Source: a bacterium 1xD8-48
GTDB lineage: Bacteria; Bacillota; Clostridia; Lachnospirales; Lachnospiraceae
Length of the DNA stretch: 64,000 bases
Direction: 5' to 3'
Assembly: GCA_009917455.1 (NCBI GenBank)
Contig: QZDS01000001.1
Span: forward strand, 360,284 to 424,283
Below, one piece after another: positions 42,225 through 51,650 of the stretch. The translations under genes and the position numbers were made by a program. The notes beneath the pieces are model-generated. The model made no database searches, was not told where the DNA came from, and saw only the letters and a list, made by a program, of their open reading frames with translations. Numbering within the stretch: the stretch's first letter is position 1; the number at the start of each line of letters is the position of its first letter.

Positions 42225-44171
42225 ATGAAAATGCAGAAAAACAAACCACTTTTATCCCCCGCCAAAGTCTCCGCTTATGAGGCGGGCGGCTTCATCGGCG
42301 ATTACCAGAGGCTGATTAGGGATACCGTAATCCCCTACCAGTACAGCGTTCTTTGCGATAAGGCCGCTGATACGGAAAAAAGCCATGTAATCCAAAACTT
42401 CAAAAACGCCGGGGCAGCTCTCCGGGGAGAGGATACGGCGGACGGCTTTTACGGGATGGTTTTCCAGGACAGCGACGCCGCCAAATGGCTGGAGGCCGCA
42501 GCTTACTCGCTCTTGCTCTTTCCCGATAAGGAGCTGGAGAAGACGGCGGACGGGCTGATTGATTTGATTGAAAAGGCCCAGGATGCGGACGGTTATCTCA
42601 ACACCTTCTACACCATAGAAAACAGGGAAAAGCGCTGGACAAATCTTCAGGAGGGCCACGAGCTTTACTGCAGCGGCCACATGATGGAGGCTGCCTGCGC
42701 CTACTATGAAGCCACCGGCAAGGACAGGCTTCTCCGCGTAATGGAGAAAAATGCCGAGCACATTTACAGACATTTCATTGTGGAAGGCCATGAGGGATTT
42801 CCCGGACACCCGGAAGTGGAGCTTGCCCTTCTAAAGCTCTACCGCGCCACCGGAAATGAGCAATGCCTTGCCCTGGCGGAGCATTTCATCAACGTAAGAG
42901 GCGTGGATTCCCATTTTTACGAAAAAGAATCCAAAGCCCGGGGATGGAATATCTGGAACTCCGACCCCTGCAATACCCGGTACACCCAAAGCCATCTGCC
43001 CGTGCGCAGCCAGTCTGACGCCGTGGGCCACGCCGTCCGCGCCGTCTACCTTTATACCGGCATGGCCGACCTGGCTTCCATGACCGGCGATAGGGAGCTT
43101 CTTGCCGCATGCAAAAGGCTGTGGGAAAGCATCACAGAGCGCCGCATGTACATAACCGGCGGCATCGGCGCCACCGTTATCGGCGAGGCGTTCACCACGG
43201 ACTATGATTTGCCCTGCGATACTGCCTATGCGGAAACCTGCGCATCCATCGGACTGATGTTCTTTGCCTCCAAAATGCTGGAAAATGAGATTGACAGCAA
43301 GTATGCAGACGTGATGGAGCGCGCCTTTTACAACACCGTTCTTGCCGGAATGCAGCTCGACGGGAAGCGGTTCTTTTATGTCAATCCCCTGGAAGTGGTG
43401 CCCGGAATTTCCGGCGTTTCTCTCACCCACCTTCACGACCTGCCCACAAGACCCAGGTGGTATGCCTGCGCCTGCTGCCCGCCTAATGTAGCGAGGCTCA
43501 TCTCTTCCTTCGGGAAATATGCTTACGGGGAAAATGAAGACACCGCTTTCTGCCATCTCTTTGCGGAGGGCAGAGTGCACCTTGAAAACGGAATGCGGTT
43601 TACCTGTAAAACCGGCTATCCTTTCGACTTCACAGTTACTTATCAAATAGAAAAAGGCGGGAAGCTCGCCCTGAGAATCCCTGCCTTCAGTCCCTGTTTT
43701 GAAATCAGGATAAACGGAGAAAAGATAAACCGCGCCAATAGCTGCTTCGAGAAGGGTTACGCGCGCCTTGATGTCAAAGACAACGACACCGTCTCCCTGA
43801 CCCTGGACGGAACTCCTTATTTTTTCTATGCATCGCCCAAAATCCCCCGTCTTACAGGGAAAGTCGCCCTTTGCCGGGGTCCTCTGGTCTATTGCTTTGA
43901 AGGGATGGATAATGAAGGAGACGTGCTTTCACTTTCAATTTCCGACAAAGCTCCTCGTATTCTTACCGCCGGCGAGAGGGCCGGTTTAAAAGAAGGGCTG
44001 CCGGAAAACGCCGCCGTCCTTTCCGTGGACGCGCTGCGTAAGACCATTCCCGACAGCCTTTACACAAATACCCGCCCCGGTAAAACCCCTTGCCGTGCAA
44101 TCGCCGTTCCCTATTATACCTGGGGAAACAGGGGTGAAAATCAGATGCGGGTATGGATGGATTTAAGCTAA
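42225..44171 (+). CDS. GH127 beta-L-arabinofuranosidase
   Basis: The protein (about 648 residues) removes beta-L-arabinofuranose from plant glycans such as hydroxyproline-linked arabinans. Its (alpha/alpha)6 barrel shows HMMEAACAYYEATGKDRLL and WNIWNSDPCNTRYTQSH. The zinc/thiol catalytic centre is visible as YAETCASIGLMFF (the E-x-C ligands) and RWYACACCPPNVARLI (the cysteine pair with the nucleophile). The C-terminus is a beta-sandwich. No signal peptide is seen, so it acts on imported oligosaccharides in the cytosol. The start is ATG 42225 or 42231 after AGGAAAGGA. It overlaps the convergent kinase gene by nine bases. No sugar transporter is in the window. Confidence 0.92.
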   Translation: MKMQKNKPLLSPAKVSAYEAGGFIGDYQRLIRDTVIPYQYSVLCDKAADTEKSHVIQNFKNAGAALRGEDTADGFYGMVFQDSDAAKWLEAAAYSLLLFPDKELEKTADGLIDLIEKAQDADGYLNTFYTIENREKRWTNLQEGHELYCSGHMMEAACAYYEATGKDRLLRVMEKNAEHIYRHFIVEGHEGFPGHPEVELALLKLYRATGNEQCLALAEHFINVRGVDSHFYEKESKARGWNIWNSDPCNTRYTQSHLPVRSQSDAVGHAVRAVYLYTGMADLASMTGDRELLAACKRLWESITERRMYITGGIGATVIGEAFTTDYDLPCDTAYAETCASIGLMFFASKMLENEIDSKYADVMERAFYNTVLAGMQLDGKRFFYVNPLEVVPGISGVSLTHLHDLPTRPRWYACACCPPNVARLISSFGKYAYGENEDTAFCHLFAEGRVHLENGMRFTCKTGYPFDFTVTYQIEKGGKLALRIPAFSPCFEIRINGEKINRANSCFEKGYARLDVKDNDTVSLTLDGTPYFFYASPKIPRLTGKVALCRGPLVYCFEGMDNEGDVLSLSISDKAPRILTAGERAGLKEGLPENAAVLSVDALRKTIPDSLYTNTRPGKTPCRAIAVPYYTWGNRGENQMRVWMDLS

Positions 44172-47100
44172 AACTCTTCCCAAAGATTCAAACAGGTATT
44201 TTGCATTAATGGGCTTTGCTATGTGGCCGTTCATGCCGCATGCCAAAGCCTCTTTTTTATCCTCCTCAAAGGCATTTGCCGTCATTGCCAGAATCGGGAT
44301 GGAAGCCAGCTTCTTATTGGAAAGCTCCCGGATTTTCCTGGTCGCCTCATAACCGCCCATCACCGGCATCTGCACATCCATGAGTATCAGCTGGTAATAA
44401 CCCGGCCCGGATTTTTTCAGCATATCCACGGCAATCTGCCCGTTGGATGCCACTTCTGTTATAAAGCCTGCGTCATTTAATATTTCAACGGCAATTTCCT
44501 GATTCAGCTCGTTATCCTCTGCCAGAAGAATGCGTCCTTTCTGCAGCTTCACCGGCTCCCTGACGCTTTCCTCCTCCTTATCCCCGTTGATAATGGAATA
44601 CAGGCACTCCCGAAGTTCGGATAAAAACAGGGGCTTGCTGCAAAATGCCGTTACGCCGGCTTCTTTTGCCTCCTCCTCAATATCCGCCCAGTCGTATGCC
44701 GTAAGTACAATTACAGGCACCTCTTCGCCAACCTCTTTACGGATTCTCTTTGTGACCTCAATGCCGTTTAAATCAGGCAGCATCCAGTCAATCACATAAA
44801 CGCTGAAAAGGTCTCCACGGCCCACAGCCTGTCTTGTGCGCAGCACCGCTTCCTTTCCTGAAAGCGTCCATTCCGCACGCATGCCAATCTGCTGTAACAT
44901 AAAAGTCACGCTGTCGCAGGTGTTAAAATCATCGTCAACCACCAGCGCCCGGCAGTTTTTAAGCTCCGGTATATCCTGCGGTTTCCTCACGTCCGTGTTG
45001 ATTCGGAACGCAAAGGAAACAATAAATTCCGTCCCTACGCCCGGCTCGCTGATTACCTTAATGGTTCCGTTCATCATATCCACGATATTTTTGGTAATCG
45101 CCATCCCCAGGCCGGTGCCCGGAATGCCGCTGTTGGTGGTGGTGCTTTCTCTCTCAAAGGGCTCGAAAATATGATCCACAAATTCCTGGCTCATACCGAT
45201 GCCCGTATCCTTGATATGAAACTCGTAATTGGCATAGCCCGGCAGAGCGCCGCCCCTTTCCGTAATCCGCAGGCTTACAATTCCGCCAGCCTCCGTGTAT
45301 TTTACGGAATTGCCAAGAAGGTTAAGGAGCACCTGATTCAGCCGCAGCTTATCGCAGATAATCTCCTCGTTCTTTACATCCACGGCGTCAATATAAAGCT
45401 CAAGCCGCTTGGCATGAACGTCCGCCTGAAGAATACTGCGAAGCCCGTGGAGTATATCGGGTAATCCGCAGGGCTTATCGTCCAGATGCATTTTGCCGCT
45501 TTCGATACGGCTCATATCCAGTACATCATTAATCAGGCTGAGCAGATGATTGCCGGAGGTCATAATCTTTTTGAGGTATTCCTCCACCAGCTCTTTCTGG
45601 TTGATGTGAGTAATCGCAAGCGCCGTAAAGCCCACAATGGCGTTCATCGGCGTGCGGATATCGTGGGACATGTTGGAAAGGAACACGCTTTTCGCCTTGC
45701 TGGCGCGGTTTGCCTGGGAAAGCGCATCCTCCAGAAGGTTTTTCTTTTCCATTTCCCTGCGGATATCCTCATCCACACTGTGGAAGCCAAGGACAATCCC
45801 GTGGCTTTCTTCCCATATCCCCGCACGGACGGCCTTCATCTGGAAGTAGACGGTTTCCCCCTTCCATACTCTCCGGTAATTTATGCAGAACACATTCTTT
45901 TTCTCAAGTTCTTCCTTAAGCCCTGCTATCGAGGAAGCGCGTTTAAGCATCTCCCTGTCGTCTTCATGAACATATTCCTGTATGTATACCCCCATCGCCT
46001 CTTCAAGGGTTAATTCTTCCTCCTCAACATTCCTGGACTTCCATTCCTTCTGCTTTGAATTTCGAAGCGCATAACCCTTTCCTGTATCAAGATCGAAATA
46101 ACATACAATTTTATAATCCACACAAAGCGCCTGAACCAGTTCCGTCTGACGCTTTTCTTTTCTTCTTTCCTGAATCTTCTGCTCTGTACAGTCCAGAAGG
46201 AAACGCTGATAAACCAGCTCGCCGTTATCTTCCACCATTCTGACATTGCCCACCACATACACAAGCTCGCCGTTTTTATGGCGTACCCTGTATTCCACGC
46301 TGACAATATCGCCTTCTTTTTCCAGGCTCCCTATACTTTCCTGAATTCTTTCCCTGTCCTCGTCAAGCACTGTAGACGCAACCATATCAAAACCGTCGGA
46401 CACCAGTTCCTCCAAAGAACGATATCCCAGAATTTCAAGCGCCGCCCTGTTGGCGCTTAATATCCGTTTTCCATCCCGGGTATGACGCATCACGCCGCAG
46501 TCTATGGTGGTAAGAATCATCTCAAGATTCTGGTTCTTGTTCAGAATCTCCTGTTCATATCTGCGTTCCAGTGTCACGTCAATAGCCACGCCTACGGTTC
46601 CCATAACGCTTCCGTCAAGGTCAAACAGCGGGGACTTGTAGGTAGACAGCGTCCTGAGGCCTTCTCCCGTCTTTATGATTTCCTCGGATTTACAGGTTTC
46701 CCTCTTCCGCATAACCTCGTTTTCCGATTCGATGCAGACCGGATCGTCCTCCTCCACATCCCAGATATAGGCGTGCCTCTGCCCCTGCACCTGCTCCCTG
46801 GTTTTTCCCACGGTATCGCAAAAACTGTTGTTTACCTTCTCGTGAACACCTGTTTTGTCTTTAAACCATATAAGATTGGGGCTGTGGTCAATGGCCACCT
46901 CCAGAAACTGACTGGTTTCCCAGAAATCCCTGCCCATCTTACAGCTCTGCTGCCAGCGCTGGAAACGAAAGGCCGCTTCCTCCTCCGACATGGGCAGCGT
47001 CCATATATCCTTTATTTCATTCAGGCTGTCTTTTAAGAGCGAAAACTGCTCCTTTTCGGCAAGCAAAATTAATTCGGCCCTTTCCGATTTGCTCTCCCTT

Positions 47101-47300
47101 ACCGCCTGTATTGCTTCCGCCACATTCATATCCTTTAAGTTCATCAAAATTACATCGGCTGCAGCTATAAGCTTCCCATCCGGTTTGACACTTTCCGAAA
47201 ATTGATGAGTAAAGTGTGCAAGTGGAGACATTCCCTTTATTGTTTCAAATATACTGCTTTGATAACCCAACAGATAGAAATGAATCTGACAATGATACAT
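44163..47300 (-). CDS. Cytosolic hybrid histidine kinase with PAS domains and two receiver domains
   Basis: About 1045 residues with no membrane segment. In order: an N-terminal domain resembling a receiver without its active site (ADVILMNLKDMNVAEAIQAV); a PAS domain at about 140-250 (ILTTIDCGV follows in the next); a second PAS (SANRAALEILGYRSLEELV) and a third PAS-like region; HisKA with SNMSHDIRTPMNAIVGF; HATPase_c with LLNLLGNSVKYTEAGG and GTGLGMAITKNIV; receiver 1 with VVDDD and VIDWMLPDLNG; and receiver 2 with LLAEDNELNQ and LMDVQMPVMGG. There is no Hpt domain, so output through a separate Hpt protein is expected. The ATG at 47300 follows AGGAGGAACGGC. Its signal is unknown; PAS domains suggest an internal small molecule or redox cue. 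Confidence 0.92.
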   Translation of the reverse strand: MYHCQIHFYLLGYQSSIFETIKGMSPLAHFTHQFSESVKPDGKLIAAADVILMNLKDMNVAEAIQAVRESKSERAELILLAEKEQFSLLKDSLNEIKDIWTLPMSEEEAAFRFQRWQQSCKMGRDFWETSQFLEVAIDHSPNLIWFKDKTGVHEKVNNSFCDTVGKTREQVQGQRHAYIWDVEEDDPVCIESENEVMRKRETCKSEEIIKTGEGLRTLSTYKSPLFDLDGSVMGTVGVAIDVTLERRYEQEILNKNQNLEMILTTIDCGVMRHTRDGKRILSANRAALEILGYRSLEELVSDGFDMVASTVLDEDRERIQESIGSLEKEGDIVSVEYRVRHKNGELVYVVGNVRMVEDNGELVYQRFLLDCTEQKIQERRKEKRQTELVQALCVDYKIVCYFDLDTGKGYALRNSKQKEWKSRNVEEEELTLEEAMGVYIQEYVHEDDREMLKRASSIAGLKEELEKKNVFCINYRRVWKGETVYFQMKAVRAGIWEESHGIVLGFHSVDEDIRREMEKKNLLEDALSQANRASKAKSVFLSNMSHDIRTPMNAIVGFTALAITHINQKELVEEYLKKIMTSGNHLLSLINDVLDMSRIESGKMHLDDKPCGLPDILHGLRSILQADVHAKRLELYIDAVDVKNEEIICDKLRLNQVLLNLLGNSVKYTEAGGIVSLRITERGGALPGYANYEFHIKDTGIGMSQEFVDHIFEPFERESTTTNSGIPGTGLGMAITKNIVDMMNGTIKVISEPGVGTEFIVSFAFRINTDVRKPQDIPELKNCRALVVDDDFNTCDSVTFMLQQIGMRAEWTLSGKEAVLRTRQAVGRGDLFSVYVIDWMLPDLNGIEVTKRIRKEVGEEVPVIVLTAYDWADIEEEAKEAGVTAFCSKPLFLSELRECLYSIINGDKEEESVREPVKLQKGRILLAEDNELNQEIAVEILNDAGFITEVASNGQIAVDMLKKSGPGYYQLILMDVQMPVMGGYEATRKIRELSNKKLASIPILAMTANAFEEDKKEALACGMNGHIAKPINAKYLFESLGRVLA

Positions 47301-47364
47301 GCCGTTCCTCCTGTACATGAATTAGTATGCAATATTATTATTCTAACAATCCGTTTACCCGGTG

Positions 47365-48744
47365 TCAATAAGCCGAATTACTTTTTGTCCTTTTTTTTGC
47401 CCCTTTTATATAAGGATTCAGCCAGAATGCAACTAGCAGTTCCACCGCCATAAAGCACCAGATAACCGGTTCGCAGAAAATCACCGCCATATACTGATAC
47501 CGGGGGATAAAAACGGCGACAAACAAAATTTTCCCGAACAGCTCCATGATACTGGAGATAATGGGAAGAAGCTTCTGGCCGATAGCCTGCAGTGCCGTCC
47601 TGGTATCGTTTATCAGGCCCAAGATGAAATAAAAGGGAGCCACCACCCTAAGATACATCGCTCCGTTCTCCAATATCACCGGCTCGTCAGAGCCCGAAAT
47701 AATCCGCACCATATCGGGCGCAAAAATAAGAAGCAGAATCGTAAGCCCCACCGCCACATACGCATTATACAGATAAGCGCATTTCATGGCACTGCGTATA
47801 CGCTGCGCTTTTCCGGCGCCGTAATTCTGGGAAACAAGGGTATTTACTGCGGAAATCATTGCCGTCATCGGCATCAGGCAGAACTGACACAGCTTCCTCG
47901 CCGCCGTGTGCCCCGCTATGGTAAGATAGCCAAGGCCGTTAATCCCCACCTGCAGAATCGCGCTTCCGGCTGAAACCAGACTGTGCATAAAGCCCATGGA
48001 AAATCCCTGAGCCGCCATCTCCTTATACAAATCCTTACCGGCCTTAAAATGCCCTCTTTCCGGAACCAGAATTTCCGCTCTTTTTAATATGTAAACGGCG
48101 CACAGGACAACGGAAACTGCCTGTGAAATCACCGTGGCCACCGCCGCTCCCTGTATTCCCATGTCAAAGCCCGCAATAAACAGAAAATCAAGCCCGATGT
48201 TAAGCACAGATGAAAAAATCAGGAACATCAGCGGCATAAAGCTGTTGCCGATGGCCCGCAGCACTCCGGCGCAGAGATTATAGGCAAACATCACTCCCGT
48301 GTACAGCGTAATCACGGAAACATAGCTGTAGGCTTCCCCGATGATTTCCTCCGGCGTATGTAAAAGCTGTAAAAAAGGGTAAAGCGCTACTCTTGTCAGT
48401 AATGTGATAAACAGACTGATTCCCGCTCCGATTACAAGGGAAACCGCAACCGAGCGTTTGAGCAGGTTATTATCCCCTGAACCGTAGCTTCTTGCAGTTA
48501 CTATCGACAAGCCGTTCCCCAGCCCCAGCGCAAAGCCAATCAGCAAATCATATACGGGGGTTGCCGTGCCAATAGCCGCCAGCGACGTATCCCCCAGGAC
48601 ATGGCCTACGATTACAGTATCCATGGTATTATAAAGCTGCTGGAATACGCTGGAAAAAAAGACCGGAACGGCAAACTGAAGCATGGACCGGAAAATCGGG
48701 CCGTTTAATAAATCAACCTGCGTGTGACGTTTTGTATGAAACAT
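47365..48744 (-). CDS. MATE-family multidrug/toxin exporter
   Basis: A 459-residue protein with twelve TM helices in two bundles. It begins DLLNGPIFRSMLQFAVPVFF, a typical MATE start, and contains GNGLSIVTARSYGSGDNNLL and VNTLVSQNYGAGKAQRIRSA, the two matching segments of the duplicated fold. MATE proteins use Na+ or H+ gradients to expel cationic compounds. I choose the ATG at 48744 with GGAAAGAGAG before it. An ATG seven codons upstream lacks one. It is 27 bp downstream of the PfkB gene and may be co-transcribed. Substrate unknown. Confidence 0.92.
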   Translation of the reverse strand: MFHTKRHTQVDLLNGPIFRSMLQFAVPVFFSSVFQQLYNTMDTVIVGHVLGDTSLAAIGTATPVYDLLIGFALGLGNGLSIVTARSYGSGDNNLLKRSVAVSLVIGAGISLFITLLTRVALYPFLQLLHTPEEIIGEAYSYVSVITLYTGVMFAYNLCAGVLRAIGNSFMPLMFLIFSSVLNIGLDFLFIAGFDMGIQGAAVATVISQAVSVVLCAVYILKRAEILVPERGHFKAGKDLYKEMAAQGFSMGFMHSLVSAGSAILQVGINGLGYLTIAGHTAARKLCQFCLMPMTAMISAVNTLVSQNYGAGKAQRIRSAMKCAYLYNAYVAVGLTILLLIFAPDMVRIISGSDEPVILENGAMYLRVVAPFYFILGLINDTRTALQAIGQKLLPIISSIMELFGKILFVAVFIPRYQYMAVIFCEPVIWCFMAVELLVAFWLNPYIKGAKKRTKSNSAY

Positions 48745-48771
48745 TACAGTACACTCTCTTTCCATTATAAC

Positions 48772-49791
48772 TTATATCTCTTTTATTCGCAAAACCTTTT
48801 CCATCATTTCCTCCACCAGCGCCCGCTTTGGCGGTTTCGTCCCCACCGTTGTCACTGCCCCCGCGGCCGCTGCCATACAAAGACGGACCGTCTCTTCATT
48901 TCCAAGCTTCTGGTTCCATGCACAGGCAAGAGCCGCCACCATGGCATCCCCGGCTCCCACAGTGGAATGCGCCCGCACCGGAATTGCCGGAGCATATACT
49001 CCGTATCCGTCCTTTACAAACACGGCGCCCTCACTTCCCATGGAAACGACCACTGTTCCCACGCCTCTCTCCCGGCATTTTCCGGCCATTTTCAGAAGGC
49101 TCCCAGGGGATTCCGAACGGCTCCCGTTTTTTCCGTATTCCTCCTCTGCCTCTCTGGAATGCTTTCCGTCTCCTTTTGGCGCTTCCTGCAGCCATCCGTA
49201 AAATGCGGCGCATTCTCTAAGCTCCTCCCGGTTGGGCTTTATGATATCCGGCTCTTCCTTAAGGGCGTTCCTGAAAGCCTCCCCGTCCGCGTCTAAAAGC
49301 ACCTCCGCTCCCTTTTCGTGGGCCATACGGATAATTCTGGCGTAAACCTGCTTATCCGCTCCCGCCGGCAAGCTTCCCGATAAGACAAACAGCGTTCCCT
49401 TTCCGGCATAACCGGCATAGCCCGCCAGCTTTTCCAATAACTGTTCCATCTGCTCCCTGCGCACCTCCGGCCCCGGCTCGTTAAGCTCCGTCACCCGTCC
49501 GTCCGCTTCAAGCACCTTTGTGTTCGTCCGCGTCTCGCCCTCCAGCCATATAAAATCATGCTCGATTCCTCTCTCCGAAAGGGAATCGGCTATTGCTTTT
49601 CCGGCATTTCCTCCCAGAAAGCCTGTGGCGATGCTCTTTTCCCCCAGCTCGCGAATCGTCTTTGAGACATTAATCCCCTTCCCTCCGGCATCCCACGCCA
49701 CATTTCTGATTCTGTGAAGGGCGCCGGGGCAAAGCCTGTCTGTTTCAATTGTTTTATCAATAGCGGGATTCATTGTCACTGTGATAATCAC
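48772..49791 (-). CDS. PfkB-family sugar kinase, 1-phosphofructokinase-like
   Basis: The family phosphorylates sugar phosphates such as fructose 1-phosphate or tagatose 6-phosphate. The start is a GTG at 49791 with AGGAGG before it. N-terminal MNPAIDKTIETD and AWDAGGKGINVSKTIRELG, and the anion-hole end HSTVGAGDAMVAALACAW with the catalytic aspartate, are all present. An insertion of about 30 hydrophilic residues (KGDGKHSREAEEEYGKNGSR region, about 207-240) is not usual for the family and lies at a surface loop. No PTS genes are nearby, so fructose uptake is not the obvious role. Confidence 0.88.
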   Translation of the reverse strand: MIITVTMNPAIDKTIETDRLCPGALHRIRNVAWDAGGKGINVSKTIRELGEKSIATGFLGGNAGKAIADSLSERGIEHDFIWLEGETRTNTKVLEADGRVTELNEPGPEVRREQMEQLLEKLAGYAGYAGKGTLFVLSGSLPAGADKQVYARIIRMAHEKGAEVLLDADGEAFRNALKEEPDIIKPNREELRECAAFYGWLQEAPKGDGKHSREAEEEYGKNGSRSESPGSLLKMAGKCRERGVGTVVVSMGSEGAVFVKDGYGVYAPAIPVRAHSTVGAGDAMVAALACAWNQKLGNEETVRLCMAAAAGAVTTVGTKPPKRALVEEMMEKVLRIKEI

Positions 49792-49809
49792 GTTTATTCC
49801 TCCTGTAGA

Positions 49810-51480
49810 TTATTTATCACCTATAAGCACTTTCTTTCCGCTAAAAGCGAACCCATATTTCCTTATCCTTTCCTCTGTAATGCCTTTAGCCACAAGATTT
49901 GCCTGATAATTCCGTTCATCTATCTGTCGAAGAGCAGCTTCAACAGTTTCAGTCAGCTCCTTCTCATCAGCATCCTGAACCTTGAACTCCAAAATAATAG
50001 CATCATCTTTTTCGCCTCTTGGTTCCAACATGATATCATATCTTCCGAAACCGCTCTCCCGGTTAGATGTAATCACATACTTATCCGCTATTTCTACCAT
50101 CAATCCCAGTACAAAGCCATGATAAAAACGCTCCGGCTCCGTAGCTGACGGCTTCTTTCCTGCATCGAAACAGCTAAATATCTCCAATGTCACTCTGTTC
50201 ATGTAAACATTCATCGCCCCGATATCGCCAATGAGCAAAGCCTTAATGAAATCACTGTAATCAGTTTTTACACTGCCAAACCACTTTCGAATCATACTCT
50301 GGAACATTGCTTTTACTTCAAAATTGGTTAGCTGCAGCTCATACCTTTCTCTCCATTCGCCAAATTCCGAAATACCTGCTTCATATTTTTTTACCTTCAG
50401 ATAGCCGCTGGCAAGCAAAAGGCTCCAGGCAGCCTGCTCATCGTTCTCTAACAGGTCATATACACAAATGGCTTCTCCCTGCAGCAAACGTTCAAAATTT
50501 TCCTTAATATTTCTGCTCCCCTCGCGTATCAGTTTATTTACAAGACTATTAGAACTGGTATTTGCCCAGTAGATACCTGCCTTTCTTTCATCAAGAAAAT
50601 TGATAATAGACCATGGATTATAGATATCTTTTCTATTTCCAAACGTAAACCCGTCATACCATTCCTTTACCTGCTCTTTATAATCAGATAACCCAAACTC
50701 CTCCAATGCTGCGAAAACCTCCTCCTGTGTGAAGCCGAAGCAATCCGCATATTTATCCGAAGTAGTTGTTACCACTTTCAAATTATTCAAGTCAGAAAAA
50801 ATCGACTCTTTACTGATTCGTGTAATTCCTGTCATGATTGCCCGTTCCAGATACGGATTCGTTTTGAAAGTGGCATTTAAAAAACTTCTGATAAATGCCG
50901 CCAGTTCATCCCAATAGCCATTTACATAGGCTTCCTGCATGGGAGTATCATATTCATCAAGAAGAATAATTACTTTCTTTCCATAATACTTCATCAGGCA
51001 GTTTGACAAAATATTTAAAGAATCTGTTGCAACATAATCTTCCATATCAACCGAAACGCTCTGATAAAAGTCTTTTTCATCCTCATTCAGTCTTCCGCTT
51101 TCCACAAGAAAATCATATTGATTATATAAATTCCTGATAATTCGGCATATCTTTTTTCTTGCATTAGAATAAGTGGTTTCTTTCACATTCGCAAAGCTGA
51201 GAGAAATCACCGGCCAGACTCCCTGAATCCTGCGGTATTTTTCTTCTTTCCATATGGAAAGCCCTTCAAACAGCTCGCATCTTCCGGCATATTTAATGGA
51301 AAAGAACTCTTCCACCATACTCATATTTAATGTCTTCCCGAAACGTCTCGGACGGGTAATTAATGTCACATTATCTCCACTTTGCCACCACTCACGTATA
51401 AAATTTGTTTTATCAACATAAAAATAGCCTTCTTTTCGAATTGTCTCAAAGTCCTGATTGCCAATTCCGACCGTCCGCAT
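49810..51480 (-). CDS. AAA-ATPase-like protein with PD-(D/E)XK nuclease domain (DUF1703 family)
   Basis: The 556-residue protein has an AAA-like N-terminal domain: FYVDKTNFIREWW, the P-loop LITRPRRFGKT at about 40-50, and a Walker B region VIILLDEYDTPMQEAYVNGY. The C-terminal PD-(D/E)XK domain shows FGRYDIMLEPRGEKDDAIIL, EFKVQ (D...E-x-K), ending FAFSGKKVLIG. Members are very numerous in gut Bacteroides and Clostridia, often in several copies per genome. Their function is not settled; a mobile or defence-related origin is suspected. It stands between the kinase gene and the TIM/TolB fusion and has no partner gene. Confidence 0.9.
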   Translation of the reverse strand: MRTVGIGNQDFETIRKEGYFYVDKTNFIREWWQSGDNVTLITRPRRFGKTLNMSMVEEFFSIKYAGRCELFEGLSIWKEEKYRRIQGVWPVISLSFANVKETTYSNARKKICRIIRNLYNQYDFLVESGRLNEDEKDFYQSVSVDMEDYVATDSLNILSNCLMKYYGKKVIILLDEYDTPMQEAYVNGYWDELAAFIRSFLNATFKTNPYLERAIMTGITRISKESIFSDLNNLKVVTTTSDKYADCFGFTQEEVFAALEEFGLSDYKEQVKEWYDGFTFGNRKDIYNPWSIINFLDERKAGIYWANTSSNSLVNKLIREGSRNIKENFERLLQGEAICVYDLLENDEQAAWSLLLASGYLKVKKYEAGISEFGEWRERYELQLTNFEVKAMFQSMIRKWFGSVKTDYSDFIKALLIGDIGAMNVYMNRVTLEIFSCFDAGKKPSATEPERFYHGFVLGLMVEIADKYVITSNRESGFGRYDIMLEPRGEKDDAIILEFKVQDADEKELTETVEAALRQIDERNYQANLVAKGITEERIRKYGFAFSGKKVLIGDK

Positions 51481-51650
51481 TATTCTCTGATTCTCCTGTC
51501 ACAAAAATTTATATATCCAGTATATCCGGTTCGCAGGCTAAAATCAATAAATCCCTTTTCCGTTTTTCTGCAAAAGTGATATACAATTCCCTCCCTTTTC
51601 TTTATAATAAAGTTATATTTAACTTTCTGACACATCAAGGAGGAATCACT

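Noticed and set aside
42831..43646. 271-codon minus-strand frame inside the GH127 gene
   Set aside because: It lies opposite the catalytic region of a clearly recognised enzyme; the translation is low in charge pattern and has no motif.
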